Below are positions 41,737 to 50,133 of a DNA stretch of 64,000 nucleotides, piece by piece. Position numbers and translations under genes: made by a program. Each line of letters opens with the position of its first letter. The first letter of the stretch is position 1. The notes beneath the pieces were generated by a model. The model ran no database searches and was not told the DNA's origin. It saw only the letters and a list, made by a program, of their open reading frames with translations. The DNA comes from Thermogemmatispora sp042408965 (GTDB taxonomy: Bacteria; Chloroflexota; Ktedonobacteria; Ktedonobacterales; Ktedonobacteraceae). The stretch is from positions 31,217 to 95,216 of the forward strand of contig JBHOQN010000046.1 in NCBI GenBank assembly GCA_042408965.1, written 5' to 3'.

Positions 41737-42906
41737 TCAGAGGTAGGCGCGGGCCTCCGTGGTTTTAACGCTGGCGTAGATCTGCTCGCCCTCGCGCAGG
41801 CCCAGGCGCAGCAGCGACTCCTCGGTGATCTCGGCCGTGAGTGGTGGCAGAGCGGGATCGATCGTCAGACTGAGGCGCACCCGTCCATCGTGCGAGCCGG
41901 TCGCGCCGGCGTCCAGGGGGAGGATCTGTACAATGGTGCCTGTAAACAGGTTGCGGGCAGAGCCTTCAGGCTGTGTACGGTGGAGAGCGATGCTGCGAGG
42001 ATCAATGACCACGCAGACCTCCTGGGCCTGGCTGGCCGCGCTGATCTCCTCGGCGGCCATCAGGGCGCTGACCGTCAGGGGCCGCGTGCCATTGAGGATC
42101 TCGACATGGCAGATGGTCTCTCCTTCGCGGAAGACGAAGCGACCACGCAGAAAGTTCAGCCCGACCAGTTCGGCGATGTAGGCAGAGCGAGGACGCTCCA
42201 GGAGGTCGCGGCGGCTGCCCTGCTGGATCACCTGGCCGCGGTCAAGCACCAGAATCTGGTCGCCGAAGAGCAGGGCTTCGAGGTGGTTGTGGGTGACGAA
42301 GACCGTGCTGACGCGGATCTCACCGAGCAGGCGCAGCAGCTCCTGGCGTACCTCGCGCTGCGTCTGGACATCCTGCGCACCCATCGGCTCATCCAGCAGC
42401 AGCAGGCGTGGCTGCAGCACCAGCGCGCGCGCCAGTGCTACCCGCTGCTGCTGTCCCCCGGAGAGCTGGCCTGGTCGGCGACCCTCCAGACCATGGAGGC
42501 GCATCTGCTCGATGAGCGCTCCGGTGCGCAGACGGATCTCGCGTCCCGCCATCCCCTGGGCGCGCAGTCCAAAGGCGATGTTCTCAAAGACGGTCAGGTG
42601 CGGGAAGAGCACGTAATCCTGAAAGACGTAGCCGATGGAGCGTTCCTGGGGTGGTACAAAGACGCCGCGCTCGCTGTCGAAATAGCAAACATCGTCCAGG
42701 GTGATGGCGCCGCGCTCGGCGCGCAACAGACCGGCGAGCAGGCGCAACACGGTTGATTTGCCAGCGCCGCTCTCGCCGAGAAGGACGGTCGTGCGACCCG
42801 TTTCGGCCGTGAAGGCCAGGCTGAGGTGAAACGTGCGGGTCTGCTCGCTGCGTGGAGCGCCTCCTTCTGCGCTCGTGAGGTGTGTGTCAAGGACAGCGTT
42901 CAGCAT
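41737..42906 (-). CDS. ModC-type ABC transporter ATP-binding protein (molybdate/tungstate-like), orphan
   Basis: 389-residue ATPase. Walker A is GESGAGKST (44-52), followed by a Q-loop in GYVFQDYVLFPHLTV, the signature LSGGQQQRVALARAL, and Walker B plus D-loop LLLLDEPMGAQD, where the more usual order is DEPLSALD. The H-loop is VFVTHNH. The C-terminal third (about 270-389) looks like regulatory TOBE-type beta domains, ending in EGEQIYASVKTTEARAYL, typical of ModC/CysA/PotA. No permease or binding protein is adjacent. A molybdoenzyme in the same window makes oxyanion uptake attractive, but the substrate is not fixed by the sequence. Confidence 0.8.
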   Translation of the reverse strand: MLNAVLDTHLTSAEGGAPRSEQTRTFHLSLAFTAETGRTTVLLGESGAGKSTVLRLLAGLLRAERGAITLDDVCYFDSERGVFVPPQERSIGYVFQDYVLFPHLTVFENIAFGLRAQGMAGREIRLRTGALIEQMRLHGLEGRRPGQLSGGQQQRVALARALVLQPRLLLLDEPMGAQDVQTQREVRQELLRLLGEIRVSTVFVTHNHLEALLFGDQILVLDRGQVIQQGSRRDLLERPRSAYIAELVGLNFLRGRFVFREGETICHVEILNGTRPLTVSALMAAEEISAASQAQEVCVVIDPRSIALHRTQPEGSARNLFTGTIVQILPLDAGATGSHDGRVRLSLTIDPALPPLTAEITEESLLRLGLREGEQIYASVKTTEARAYL

Positions 42907-43501
42907 ACTGCCAGTATAGCCGATGGAGGCCGCGCCTGCAAGCGGTTGCTGGCCCTTGTGTCGTTGCTGGGAGATGTGAGATAGGGAGTCGCTCTGTAGG
43001 AACTGCGGGAGAATGCCGCTGCCTGAGGTAGCGGTCGTGAGGTGCAGTGTGGTGCTCCGGATGATTGAGCGAAGCTGGCTGACCCGGGCTGACCTGGTGG
43101 GTGTGACTCTCGTCAGAGATGTCGCGCTTAATTTCCGGCAGTGGCGTGAGAAGATCTGCCGGCGTGGTGGAACATGTAGAAAACAACCCTATTGTAATCA
43201 CGCTACTAGCCGATCAAGAAGAATAGAGAGAGGGGGAGAGTCCGAAAGGTATGATGAGCCACATGCCTTCTCTCCTCTCTGTGCCTGTCCCTTCCCTACC
43301 GATCCCCAGGACTCTCCCCCGACCTCCCCTCTGCGCGCTCCTCGCCTCCTGCGCGCTCCTCTGCGTGACGTCGCGATCGGGGCGTGATGGATGGGGTGAG
43401 TGTGATCACGGTCGTGCTCGCACGGGCTCCATCCAGCGCGCCCACCCCGCTGAAGCGTGATGGCACCGGCGCTCCCGTGGGCCCGGAGAGCCGCGGCGGT
43501 G
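42907..43501. other. Gap between the ModC-type and XRE genes
   Basis: About 595 bp; several short open frames on both strands, none with a convincing ribosome binding site or motif. Nothing else recognised. Confidence 0.4.
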
Positions 43502-43756
43502 TCACAGTCCGAGGTCCGCGGGCGTCACCTCCAGCACATCGCACAGGACCCGCAGATGGTGGGCGGTGGGTTGCTGTTCCTCGCGCTCCCAACGTGCGAT
43601 CTTGCTGAGATCCTCTGAAATCTTCCGGCCATATTTCTCAGAAGAGTGGATGGACATCCGCTCCACGAGCTGTGCCTGTGTCCATCCCTTGCGCTCGCGA
43701 TACGCCCGGATACGGGAACCATATCCCTCGGGCCGAGAAACAATTCTGTTTTTCAT
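43502..43756 (-). CDS. XRE-family helix-turn-helix regulator
   Basis: 84-residue DNA-binding protein consisting almost only of a Cro/C1-type domain. SRIRAYRERKGWTQAQLVER covers helices 1-2, DLSKIARWEREEQQPTAHHL the recognition helix and beyond, and LRVLCDVLEVTPADLGL the end. A 10-residue insertion (SIHSSEKYGRKISE) between helices 2 and 3 enlarges the turn. The start has AAGAAGGA upstream. It is a lone gene. Two palindromes about 240 bp upstream (43991-44021) may be its targets. No toxin partner is adjacent. Confidence 0.82.
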   Translation of the reverse strand: MKNRIVSRPEGYGSRIRAYRERKGWTQAQLVERMSIHSSEKYGRKISEDLSKIARWEREEQQPTAHHLRVLCDVLEVTPADLGL

Positions 43757-44666
43757 GCTCTATCCTTCTTGAAAATAAGGAAAGACAACATGTAAGACTG
43801 GTATTTGATCGACACGACGCTGGCTCGTCTTGAAGAGGGACCATGGAGCGCGTCCGCGATTTGCCATGCGAGTGAGCTATGAAGAGCTATAGCAGCTCTG
43901 CTGTCGTGTCTGAAGCTGCTCTGGAACTGCTCTCACCTCGCTTTATCATTGCCCTGGAAGAGCACTGTTTTACATTGTAGATTATTCGTAACCATATTAT
44001 GGTAACAACTATCGATAGTTGTGAAGATATATTATGACAACGTAGCGGGTTTGCAAAGGGCGTTTTGGAGTTTTCTGCTCGGCTGTAGCAGGAGTCTGGT
44101 GAGGCTCGATTGTCTGTGATGATGATCTGAACGGGCCATCTCAGGCCAGGTATGTCCATGACACATTGTATTATGTACTGTGGTTCTGGATGTAATTGCA
44201 GGCTATGGTGCGCCGGCTGGGAGAAAAGTACCGCCAGGTCGGCGACAAAGGGCCCTGAGGTGGCGATAACGCTCTTTCTGGCGCCTGCTGAAACAGTGGA
44301 GCGAGTAGTGAACAGCAAGCTGCCATATGAAGTTTATGCCCTTCGATGAAGGGCTGAGGACAGGAAGCTGGGGGTCTCCTCCAGGACCGCTTCTCGTTGC
44401 TGCAAGGCAGGGCAGCTCAGCACCTATCGAGGGGGCCGGCACTGCGCATGGTGGGGAACCCGCTCAACTGCGGGGACAGTGCTGGTGGTCTTGTGTGCTC
44501 GTGCACTGTCAGCCGATCGGGAGGAAGACGTCGAGCGGCATTAGCGCATTGCGGGCAGTGGTCACCGACCACAGGAAGCATATGATCTCTGCCACAGCAT
44601 TGCTTGTCGGGTCATGTTATGCTAACTCTGCAAAGAGGCTTCCCCTCTGGAAGGAGAGTAGCAGTC
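43757..44666. other. Long non-coding stretch with palindromes
   Basis: 910 bp without a supported gene between the divergent XRE and lipoprotein genes. An AT-rich core (about 43960-44040) carries the palindromes at 43991-44021. The remainder contains only short frames without motifs. An untranslated RNA or decayed gene cannot be excluded. Confidence 0.4.
43991..44021. promoter_or_regulatory. Two adjacent palindromes, candidate operators
   Basis: ACCATA-T-TATGGT (43991-44003) and the perfect 16-bp palindrome CAACTATCGATAGTTG (44006-44021), separated by 2 bp in an AT-rich island. Symmetric, closely spaced sites of this kind suit a dimeric regulator. Confidence 0.45.
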
Positions 44667-45875
44667 ATGTCAGCTCAGCGATCGCGGCCTTCTGGCAGAA
44701 GCGCCATCATCATGCTCATCATCGCTCTGGGGGCTGCCCTTGTGGGCTGCGTACCCACGTTGGGAGGAAGTAATCAGACCCCCGGGACGTCGACGGCTGC
44801 CGTGAAAACCTCGCCCACGGCCGGCGCTGCCAGTCCCAGTCCCTCGCCGGGCGTCTTGCTCGGCCCACAAACCTGTCCCACAGCGGTGCAGTCCCCATCC
44901 TACTGGACCACCGTGGTGCAGCTCCCGCCCCAATCTTCCATCACCCGGGTGCAGTGTGCCAATCTGATGGGCACGCCCGATCTGCAGGCGCTGGTCGACG
45001 TGACCTATCAGGGCACCGGGCACATCATGGACGTGCACGTCTTTACAAAGATCACCAGCGCGCAGCCGCAGCAGATCTTCCAGCTACTCGGCCTCTACCA
45101 CGGCGATGCGAAGATCAGCGGCTACAACACCGTCATCACCGCTGAAGTCGACCAGAATTCAGCGGTCAACAAAGGGCAGCCAGAGGCCAGCCTGCAGCAG
45201 GATCTCTTCCGCGAGTTCAAGTGGTCCGATGCCCAGCAGACCCTCGTTCAGGTGGCCTTTCCCGCGTTCTTCCCCGATCTGACGCGCTATCAGGCCGAGG
45301 CCGACCAGGCCGAGGTCAATCAGGGTCAGCAGCCCTGGAAGCTCAATGCTGTTATGGTGGCTCAGGCGCTGGCCGCTTCGCAGCAGCTCTTCAACTGGGG
45401 TCCCGCGGCACCAGCAACCCTCGTCAGCGGTGGCGGTCAGCACGACCTGGACGCCGTCGTCACCGTGAAGAGTCCCCATCGCGGCGGAGGGAGCATTCAG
45501 GTCTCGCTCGCGCGGCTGGAGGGCAACACCAACGGTGGCATCTGGGAGGTCACCGCAGTGACCAGCCCGACCCTTTCCATCACAGCGCCCGCGGCGCTCT
45601 CGCGCCTGCAGAGTCCCGTCACGGTGAGCGGCAAGGGCGAAGCCTTTGAGGGGATCATCGGCACCCTCAAGCTCTTCAATCACCTCTATGCACAGAACGG
45701 ACAGGCCCAGGTGCACGGCGCCAGCGGCAACGGCGCGACGACCTTCTCGACAAGCCTCAGCTACAGCAGTGACTTCAAAGGGGGTGCACAGGAGGGTGTC
45801 CTGATGCTCGCCTCTCTCAGCGCCGCGGACGGCTCTATCGCCAGCGGCACGCTGGAGAAGGTCCTCATCGTCTGA
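44667..45875 (+). CDS. Lipoprotein with C-terminal Gmad2 (spore-germination Ig-like) domain
   Basis: 402 residues. The signal peptide ends in a lipobox ALVGC (C28). A Thr/Ser/Pro-rich linker (35-65) follows. A central domain (70-280) has no motif I recognise. The C-terminal 95 residues, SPTLSITAPAALSRLQSPVT through GSIASGTLEKVLIV, match the Gmad2 immunoglobulin-like domain of spore-germination proteins: the ITAP...SPVTVSG opening, and an F-E-G-x-x-G-T-x-x-L middle. AAGGAGAG precedes ATG 44667. It is a single gene. A role in spores or the cell envelope is plausible in a sporulating Ktedonobacterium. Confidence 0.78.
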   Translation: MSAQRSRPSGRSAIIMLIIALGAALVGCVPTLGGSNQTPGTSTAAVKTSPTAGAASPSPSPGVLLGPQTCPTAVQSPSYWTTVVQLPPQSSITRVQCANLMGTPDLQALVDVTYQGTGHIMDVHVFTKITSAQPQQIFQLLGLYHGDAKISGYNTVITAEVDQNSAVNKGQPEASLQQDLFREFKWSDAQQTLVQVAFPAFFPDLTRYQAEADQAEVNQGQQPWKLNAVMVAQALAASQQLFNWGPAAPATLVSGGGQHDLDAVVTVKSPHRGGGSIQVSLARLEGNTNGGIWEVTAVTSPTLSITAPAALSRLQSPVTVSGKGEAFEGIIGTLKLFNHLYAQNGQAQVHGASGNGATTFSTSLSYSSDFKGGAQEGVLMLASLSAADGSIASGTLEKVLIV

Positions 45876-46237
45876 GCGGAGCCACCAGGGGCTGGACCAG
45901 GTGCAGAGCGCAGCCAGTCATGCCAGCAATCGTCTCGTCACCCTGCGAGTACTTTCGAGTGCATCAGCGTGGCGCAGATGAAGAGGAGCGTGAACACATC
46001 ACGCCCTCTTCTAGCTGGTGATTGCACCGATGCCACCAGCGACCGTCTCCTGGCCTTGTGCAGAGAGAGAAACAGGGAGGAAGGGCGTGCTCTGCCGCTG
46101 CCATCAGAGAGAAGTGCGGACAAACCAGCCAGTCGATCGGGCAGCAGAGCGGCAGGAGAGCAGAGCAATGCCAGAGCTCGTGGCTGGCAGCCACAGTCCA
46201 GCATTCCTCTGCAGGACTGGCGCGGGCCTTGCGGACC
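45876..46237. other. Convergent gap between the Gmad2 lipoprotein and hemH
   Basis: 362 bp; I see no gene, clear terminator or repeat. Confidence 0.4.
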
Positions 46238-47206
46238 TCAGGCCGTTGCCTGGAGCTCGCCGACCGCTGCCCGCAGCGTCTCCTCAACCACCGCCGCCAG
46301 GGCGCGGATGAAGCGTGGCTCCACGTTCAAAGATTCGATGCGGGCGAACTGCAGGCCGGCGGCCTCCGCCTGCTCACGGGCGCCCACATCGATATCGTAG
46401 AGAATCTCCAGGTGGTCCGCCAGGAACTGCACCGGAGCCACCAGGACATGTGTATGGCCCGCCGCCTTCAGCTCCGGCATCACATCGGCGAAATCCGGTT
46501 TCAGCCACTCCTCAGGGGTATGGCCCGCGCTCTGGTAGCAGAACATCCAGCGCTCGCGCGCAAGGCCGGCTCGCTCCGCGACCGCGCGCGCCGTCTCCTT
46601 CAGCGCCTCGATGTAGTCTGGCTCCTGCTCAACGACGCGCCGCGGCATGCTGTGGGCCGTCAGCAGGACCGGCACGCGCGCGCGCACCTCCTCCGGGAAG
46701 CGCTCCAGAGCCTGACGTACGCGCCCAGCGAGCGCCTCTACAAAGTCCGGCTGCAGGTGCCAGTCCCCAGCCACCTTCACCAGCAGGTCCCTGCGTTCCA
46801 GCCGCGCCGCGGCCTCCTCGAGGGCTTTCACATAGCCACTCATGATGATCGGCGAATACTGAGGTGACATGATCACGCCGATCAGGACCTGGGCATCTCT
46901 GGCCGCCTCCGGGGCCACATCAGCCACGTAGGGAGGGGCAAAGCGCATGCCGGCCACCACGTGGAAGCTCGGCCCTTGAGGGTGGCGACGGTTCAGCTCA
47001 GCCTCCAGCGCGGCCGCCTGCTCGCGCGTGATCCTCACCAGCGGCGAGCCGCCGATCAGCTCATAGCGGCGGCGGAACTCGCGCACCAGCTCCTCGTCCG
47101 GCTTACGGCCGCCGCGCACGTTCGTCATATACGGCTCCACGTCGGCGAGGGTGGCAGGTGAGCCGTAGGTCATCAAGATCACACCTGTCTGCTTGATACT
47201 CTCCAT
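46238..47206 (-). CDS. hemH: Ferrochelatase (coproporphyrin-type)
   Basis: 322-residue enzyme that inserts iron into a porphyrin. GVILMTYGSPAT (8-19, Y14) is typical of Gram-positive coproporphyrin ferrochelatases (CpfC). The catalytic His is in VLLTAHSMP (H185) and the acidic ligand in ADHLEILYDID (E267). FCYQSAGHTPEEWLKPD is also conserved. No 2Fe-2S cysteine extension is present. It follows hemE by 90 bp on the same strand; an oxidase gene (hemY/cgoX) that often sits between them is absent here. The substrate, coproporphyrin III or protoporphyrin IX, is inferred from the Y14 type only. Confidence 0.92.
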   Translation of the reverse strand: MESIKQTGVILMTYGSPATLADVEPYMTNVRGGRKPDEELVREFRRRYELIGGSPLVRITREQAAALEAELNRRHPQGPSFHVVAGMRFAPPYVADVAPEAARDAQVLIGVIMSPQYSPIIMSGYVKALEEAAARLERRDLLVKVAGDWHLQPDFVEALAGRVRQALERFPEEVRARVPVLLTAHSMPRRVVEQEPDYIEALKETARAVAERAGLARERWMFCYQSAGHTPEEWLKPDFADVMPELKAAGHTHVLVAPVQFLADHLEILYDIDVGAREQAEAAGLQFARIESLNVEPRFIRALAAVVEETLRAAVGELQATA

Positions 47207-47296
47207 CGGTGTTGCTTCCTTCTCTTGTGTGACGCGCCGGGGGCCTGGCCCGGGAAGGATCGGCCCGGGACAGGTGGGCGTGATAGGACCGCCCCC

Positions 47297-48382
47297 CTAG
47301 CGAGCTGTCATCTCGTGTACCGTCTCGACCAGGCGCCGCAGCGTCGCGGGGTCGGCCTCGGCTGGCACACCGTGACCGAGGTTGAAGATATGGCCAGGGC
47401 GATTGCCAGCGCGGCGCAGCACATCCCGCATGCCCTCAGCAATGGCATCCCAGGGAGCCAGCAGGAGCGTTGGATCAAGATTGCCCTGGATGCCGCGGCC
47501 AGAGCCGATGCGCGCCCAGGCGTCGTCGAGGTTGACGCGCCAGTCGACACTGATGACATCGCCCCCGGCCTCGGCGAGCAGCTCCAGCAGCGCGGCGTTG
47601 CCGGTGCCAAAGTGGATGCTCGGTGTGCCCGTCTCTCTGATGGCGGCAAAAATGCGCTGGCTGTAAGGGAGCACGTAGCGCCGATAGGCCTCAGGACCGA
47701 GAGCCCCCACCCAGCTATCGAAGAGCTGCACCGCATCCACGCCCGCGCGCACCTGACCCAGCAGGTAGCGCGTCATCACCTCCGTCAGCTTCTCCATCAG
47801 CGCGTGCCAGAGCACGGGCTGGCCGTACATCACCGCCTTGGCCTGGGCATAGTCTCGCGACGGACGGCCCTCAATGAGGTAGCAGGCCAGCGTAAAGGGC
47901 GCCCCCGAGAAGCCAATCACCGCCTGTTTTCCTTCCAGCTCGTGGCGCACCAGGCGAATGGCCTCCAGCACGAAGGGCGTAGCCTCCTCAGGCTCGTGGA
48001 TGCGCAGGGCCTCGACATCAGCCAGAGTACGAATGGGGTGATGGATGATCGGTCCAATCTCCGGCTGAATCTCCAGGGAGACCCCCATGCCCTGAATGGG
48101 GAGCATAATGTCGGCGTAGAGCACCGCGGCATCAACGCCAAGGGCCGCGACGGGCATCAACGTCACCTGGGCACACAGCTCGGGCGTTCTGGCCATCGTG
48201 AGGATATCGTAACGCTTGCGCAGTTCGCGGTATTCAGCAAGACAGCGCCCGGCCTGACGCATGAACCAGACGGGGGTGGCATCGGGCTGCCTTCGTCGGC
48301 AGGCGGCCAGGAAGCGGGCCACACCTGTGTGCTCTGCAACCCCATCATCCTGTCGCCGCAGGTTCTGTTCTTCAGTTTGCAT
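47297..48382 (-). CDS. hemE: Uroporphyrinogen decarboxylase
   Basis: 361-residue enzyme converting uroporphyrinogen III to coproporphyrinogen III. PVWFMRQAGRCLAEYRELR carries the substrate-binding arginines, followed by the conserved Asp in AAVLYADIMLPIQGMGV. GFSGAPFTLACYLIEG, LFDSWVGALGP and GIQGNLDPTLLLAP are family blocks, ending HIFNLGHGVPAEADP. The start at 48380-48382 follows AAAGAGG and opens the conserved domain; the frame extends upstream without support. First gene of the hemE-hemH pair. Confidence 0.96.
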   Translation of the reverse strand: MQTEEQNLRRQDDGVAEHTGVARFLAACRRRQPDATPVWFMRQAGRCLAEYRELRKRYDILTMARTPELCAQVTLMPVAALGVDAAVLYADIMLPIQGMGVSLEIQPEIGPIIHHPIRTLADVEALRIHEPEEATPFVLEAIRLVRHELEGKQAVIGFSGAPFTLACYLIEGRPSRDYAQAKAVMYGQPVLWHALMEKLTEVMTRYLLGQVRAGVDAVQLFDSWVGALGPEAYRRYVLPYSQRIFAAIRETGTPSIHFGTGNAALLELLAEAGGDVISVDWRVNLDDAWARIGSGRGIQGNLDPTLLLAPWDAIAEGMRDVLRRAGNRPGHIFNLGHGVPAEADPATLRRLVETVHEMTAR

Positions 48383-48462
48383 AATCCTCTTTGTATCCTT
48401 ATACGAAGTTCTCTCTCTCGCCGCAGGTTGGCGAAACCCATCAAGGGAGGATACCCTGTCAT

Positions 48463-48492
48463 ATGATAGCGTGAGCAGAGCGAAAGCGGCAA
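48463..48492 (-). promoter_or_regulatory. Candidate hemE-hemH promoter
   Basis: On the minus strand TTGCCG (48492-48487), an 18-bp spacer and TATCAT (48468-48463), giving a leader of about 75 nt before hemE. Confidence 0.45.
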
Positions 48493-48590
48493 ATTTTCCA
48501 AAAATCTCCACCGATTTATACCAGAGACTGAGATTTTTACAGCTCTCGCTGATGGATGCCAGGTTATGCGGCCCGGCGAGCACTCTGGAG

Positions 48591-48640
48591 CGACGAGGGC
48601 AGGCAGGGAGGTAGAGGGCACGTCATGCCTGCCCTCGTCG
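48591..48640 (-). terminator. Hairpin terminator of the dipeptidase gene
   Basis: 15-bp perfect stem CGACGAGGGCAGGCA (48591-48605) and its complement (48626-48640) around a 20-nt loop, 37 bp past the dipeptidase stop on the minus strand. Confidence 0.6.
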
Positions 48641-48677
48641 ATAGCCAGAGGGAGAGCAGAGCGGTAGCAGGCCAGCG

Positions 48678-49784
48678 TCAGGCAGGCGGCAGGGCCTGTT
48701 CGAGCAGGCGCAGCCAGTTGCCGCCCATAATGCGGACGATGTCGTCCTGGCCATAGCCGGCGTGTTGCAACGCCTCAGCCAGCCTGGGGAGGTCCGCAAC
48801 GGTGTCCAGCTCCTCAGGAGTCTCATCGCGCCCAAAGCCACCATCGATGTCGCTGCCGATCCCCACGTAGGCCGAGCTACCCATCAGCTGGCAGATATGG
48901 TCGATGTGCGCGACCACATGAGTCAAGGAGAGACGAAGGTGGTTCTGACGGCTCCACTCTGTGGAGAGAAAGCGGTTGAAGAGCGCGATGCCGATGACCC
49001 CGCCCCGCTCGCAGAGGGCACGGATCATGTCGTCGCTCAGATGGCGGGGAGTGTTGACCAGGGCGCGGCAGTTGCTGTGACTGGCGATGATCGTTCCCTG
49101 GAAGGCCTCCAGCACCTGCCAGAAGCTCTCCTCAGCCATGTGACTGACATCCAGTATATAGCCCAGGCGCTGCATCTGCGCAACCAGCTCACGTCCTGCG
49201 GGCGTCAGCGGACCAGGGGCCTCGTTTCCGCCGCTGTAGCGTGAGCCGTGCACCCAGGAGATCCCGAGCAGGCGCGTGCCCGCCTGAAACCAGTCCTCCA
49301 GCTCCGCGGGACTGCGCACGGGGTCAGCACCCTCCATCAGGGGTACGATACCGAAGGGGCGCGCCGGATCATCCACCTGGCTCTGGGACCAGCTCTTCAG
49401 CAGATGCTCCAGATCGCGGCGTGAGGTCACCAGAGAGACGCCGGCCTCGCGAGCCAGCTCGTGGTAGTAGGCCAGTTGCTGACGCGCCACTCGCCAGGCC
49501 TCGTCAGCGTTGCTATGGCTCTGGGTCAAGGTGTAGCGACAGTTCAGATGCTGGCTGGCAACCGTACGGGGGAAGGAGAAAAGCGTGCCAAAAACGAGAG
49601 CGAAACCGCCACGGCGGAGCTCTGGCAGCCCCGCCATGCAGATGCCCCCCTGGGCATCCTCAAGGGCATAGTCAGGATGCTCGCGCGCCTCACGCTCGCG
49701 CGTCTCCGCCACCGAGGCGCGAATGTCTCGCTGCCACTGCAGCGCGTTGTAGGCGATATCTTGATGAGCATCAACGATAAACAT
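48678..49784 (-). CDS. Membrane dipeptidase (peptidase M19 family)
   Basis: 368-residue zinc dipeptidase of the renal dipeptidase family, hydrolysing dipeptides, often those with a D-residue or dehydro side chain. Zinc ligands: H-x-D in VDAHQDIAYN, Glu in IVPLMEGADP, and His in ILDVSHMAEESF and IIASHSNCRAL. The late Asp is in GIGSDIDGGFG. SWVHGSRYSGGNEAPGPLT is the substrate loop. The start at 49782-49784 opens the conserved domain with AAGAAAGG upstream. It is divergent from the metal importer operon. Confidence 0.93.
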   Translation of the reverse strand: MFIVDAHQDIAYNALQWQRDIRASVAETREREAREHPDYALEDAQGGICMAGLPELRRGGFALVFGTLFSFPRTVASQHLNCRYTLTQSHSNADEAWRVARQQLAYYHELAREAGVSLVTSRRDLEHLLKSWSQSQVDDPARPFGIVPLMEGADPVRSPAELEDWFQAGTRLLGISWVHGSRYSGGNEAPGPLTPAGRELVAQMQRLGYILDVSHMAEESFWQVLEAFQGTIIASHSNCRALVNTPRHLSDDMIRALCERGGVIGIALFNRFLSTEWSRQNHLRLSLTHVVAHIDHICQLMGSSAYVGIGSDIDGGFGRDETPEELDTVADLPRLAEALQHAGYGQDDIVRIMGGNWLRLLEQALPPA

Positions 49785-50133
49785 AAGACCGGTGCCTTTC
49801 TTATCTTGTCTTTCGTATGTCTGCTGGATGATCAGGATAGGATCGTCCATCTCCCCCGCCGGTGATGCAGCCTTGCCTGCGCCCTCCGGCTCCCTGCGCA
49901 TGCTCGCCAAGGGGAGGACAAGCGCATCCCTGCCGTCGCTTGCAAGATATCATACATCTGGCTGTCGAGAGATGCGACCTCCCCTGGATCGGCCTGGCCC
50001 GTTCGCCGGACGCTTGTTGAGACAGCATCTCATTGACAGAGAGGGATCGCATGTGGTATGCTCGACAACAGAGATAGCGTCTCAATAATTACTGGCAGCC
50101 TGTTACTGCTGGTGAGAGGGAGGAGAAGGAACC
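49785..50133. other. Divergent control region between the dipeptidase and metal importer
   Basis: 349 bp without a gene. The right third contains the importer promoter and twin palindromes (50018-50084). No minus-strand promoter was recognised. Confidence 0.5.
50018..50084 (+). promoter_or_regulatory. Metal-importer promoter flanked by twin 15-bp palindromes
   Basis: Promoter TTGACA (50033-50038), an 18-bp spacer and TATGCT (50057-50062). Upstream palindrome TGAGA-CAGCA-TCTCA (50018-50032) touches the -35; downstream AGAGA-TAGCG-TCTCA (50070-50084) covers the start site. The arms match at the core (GAGA/TCTC) with the same 5-bp centre, and the centres are 52 bp (about five helical turns) apart. 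This is a typical repressor arrangement, for example Zur- or DtxR-type metal-dependent repression. Confidence 0.65.

Noticed and set aside
43384..43608. Small plus-strand open frame near the XRE gene
   Set aside because: Overlaps the XRE gene in antisense, lacks a ribosome binding site and has low-complexity composition.
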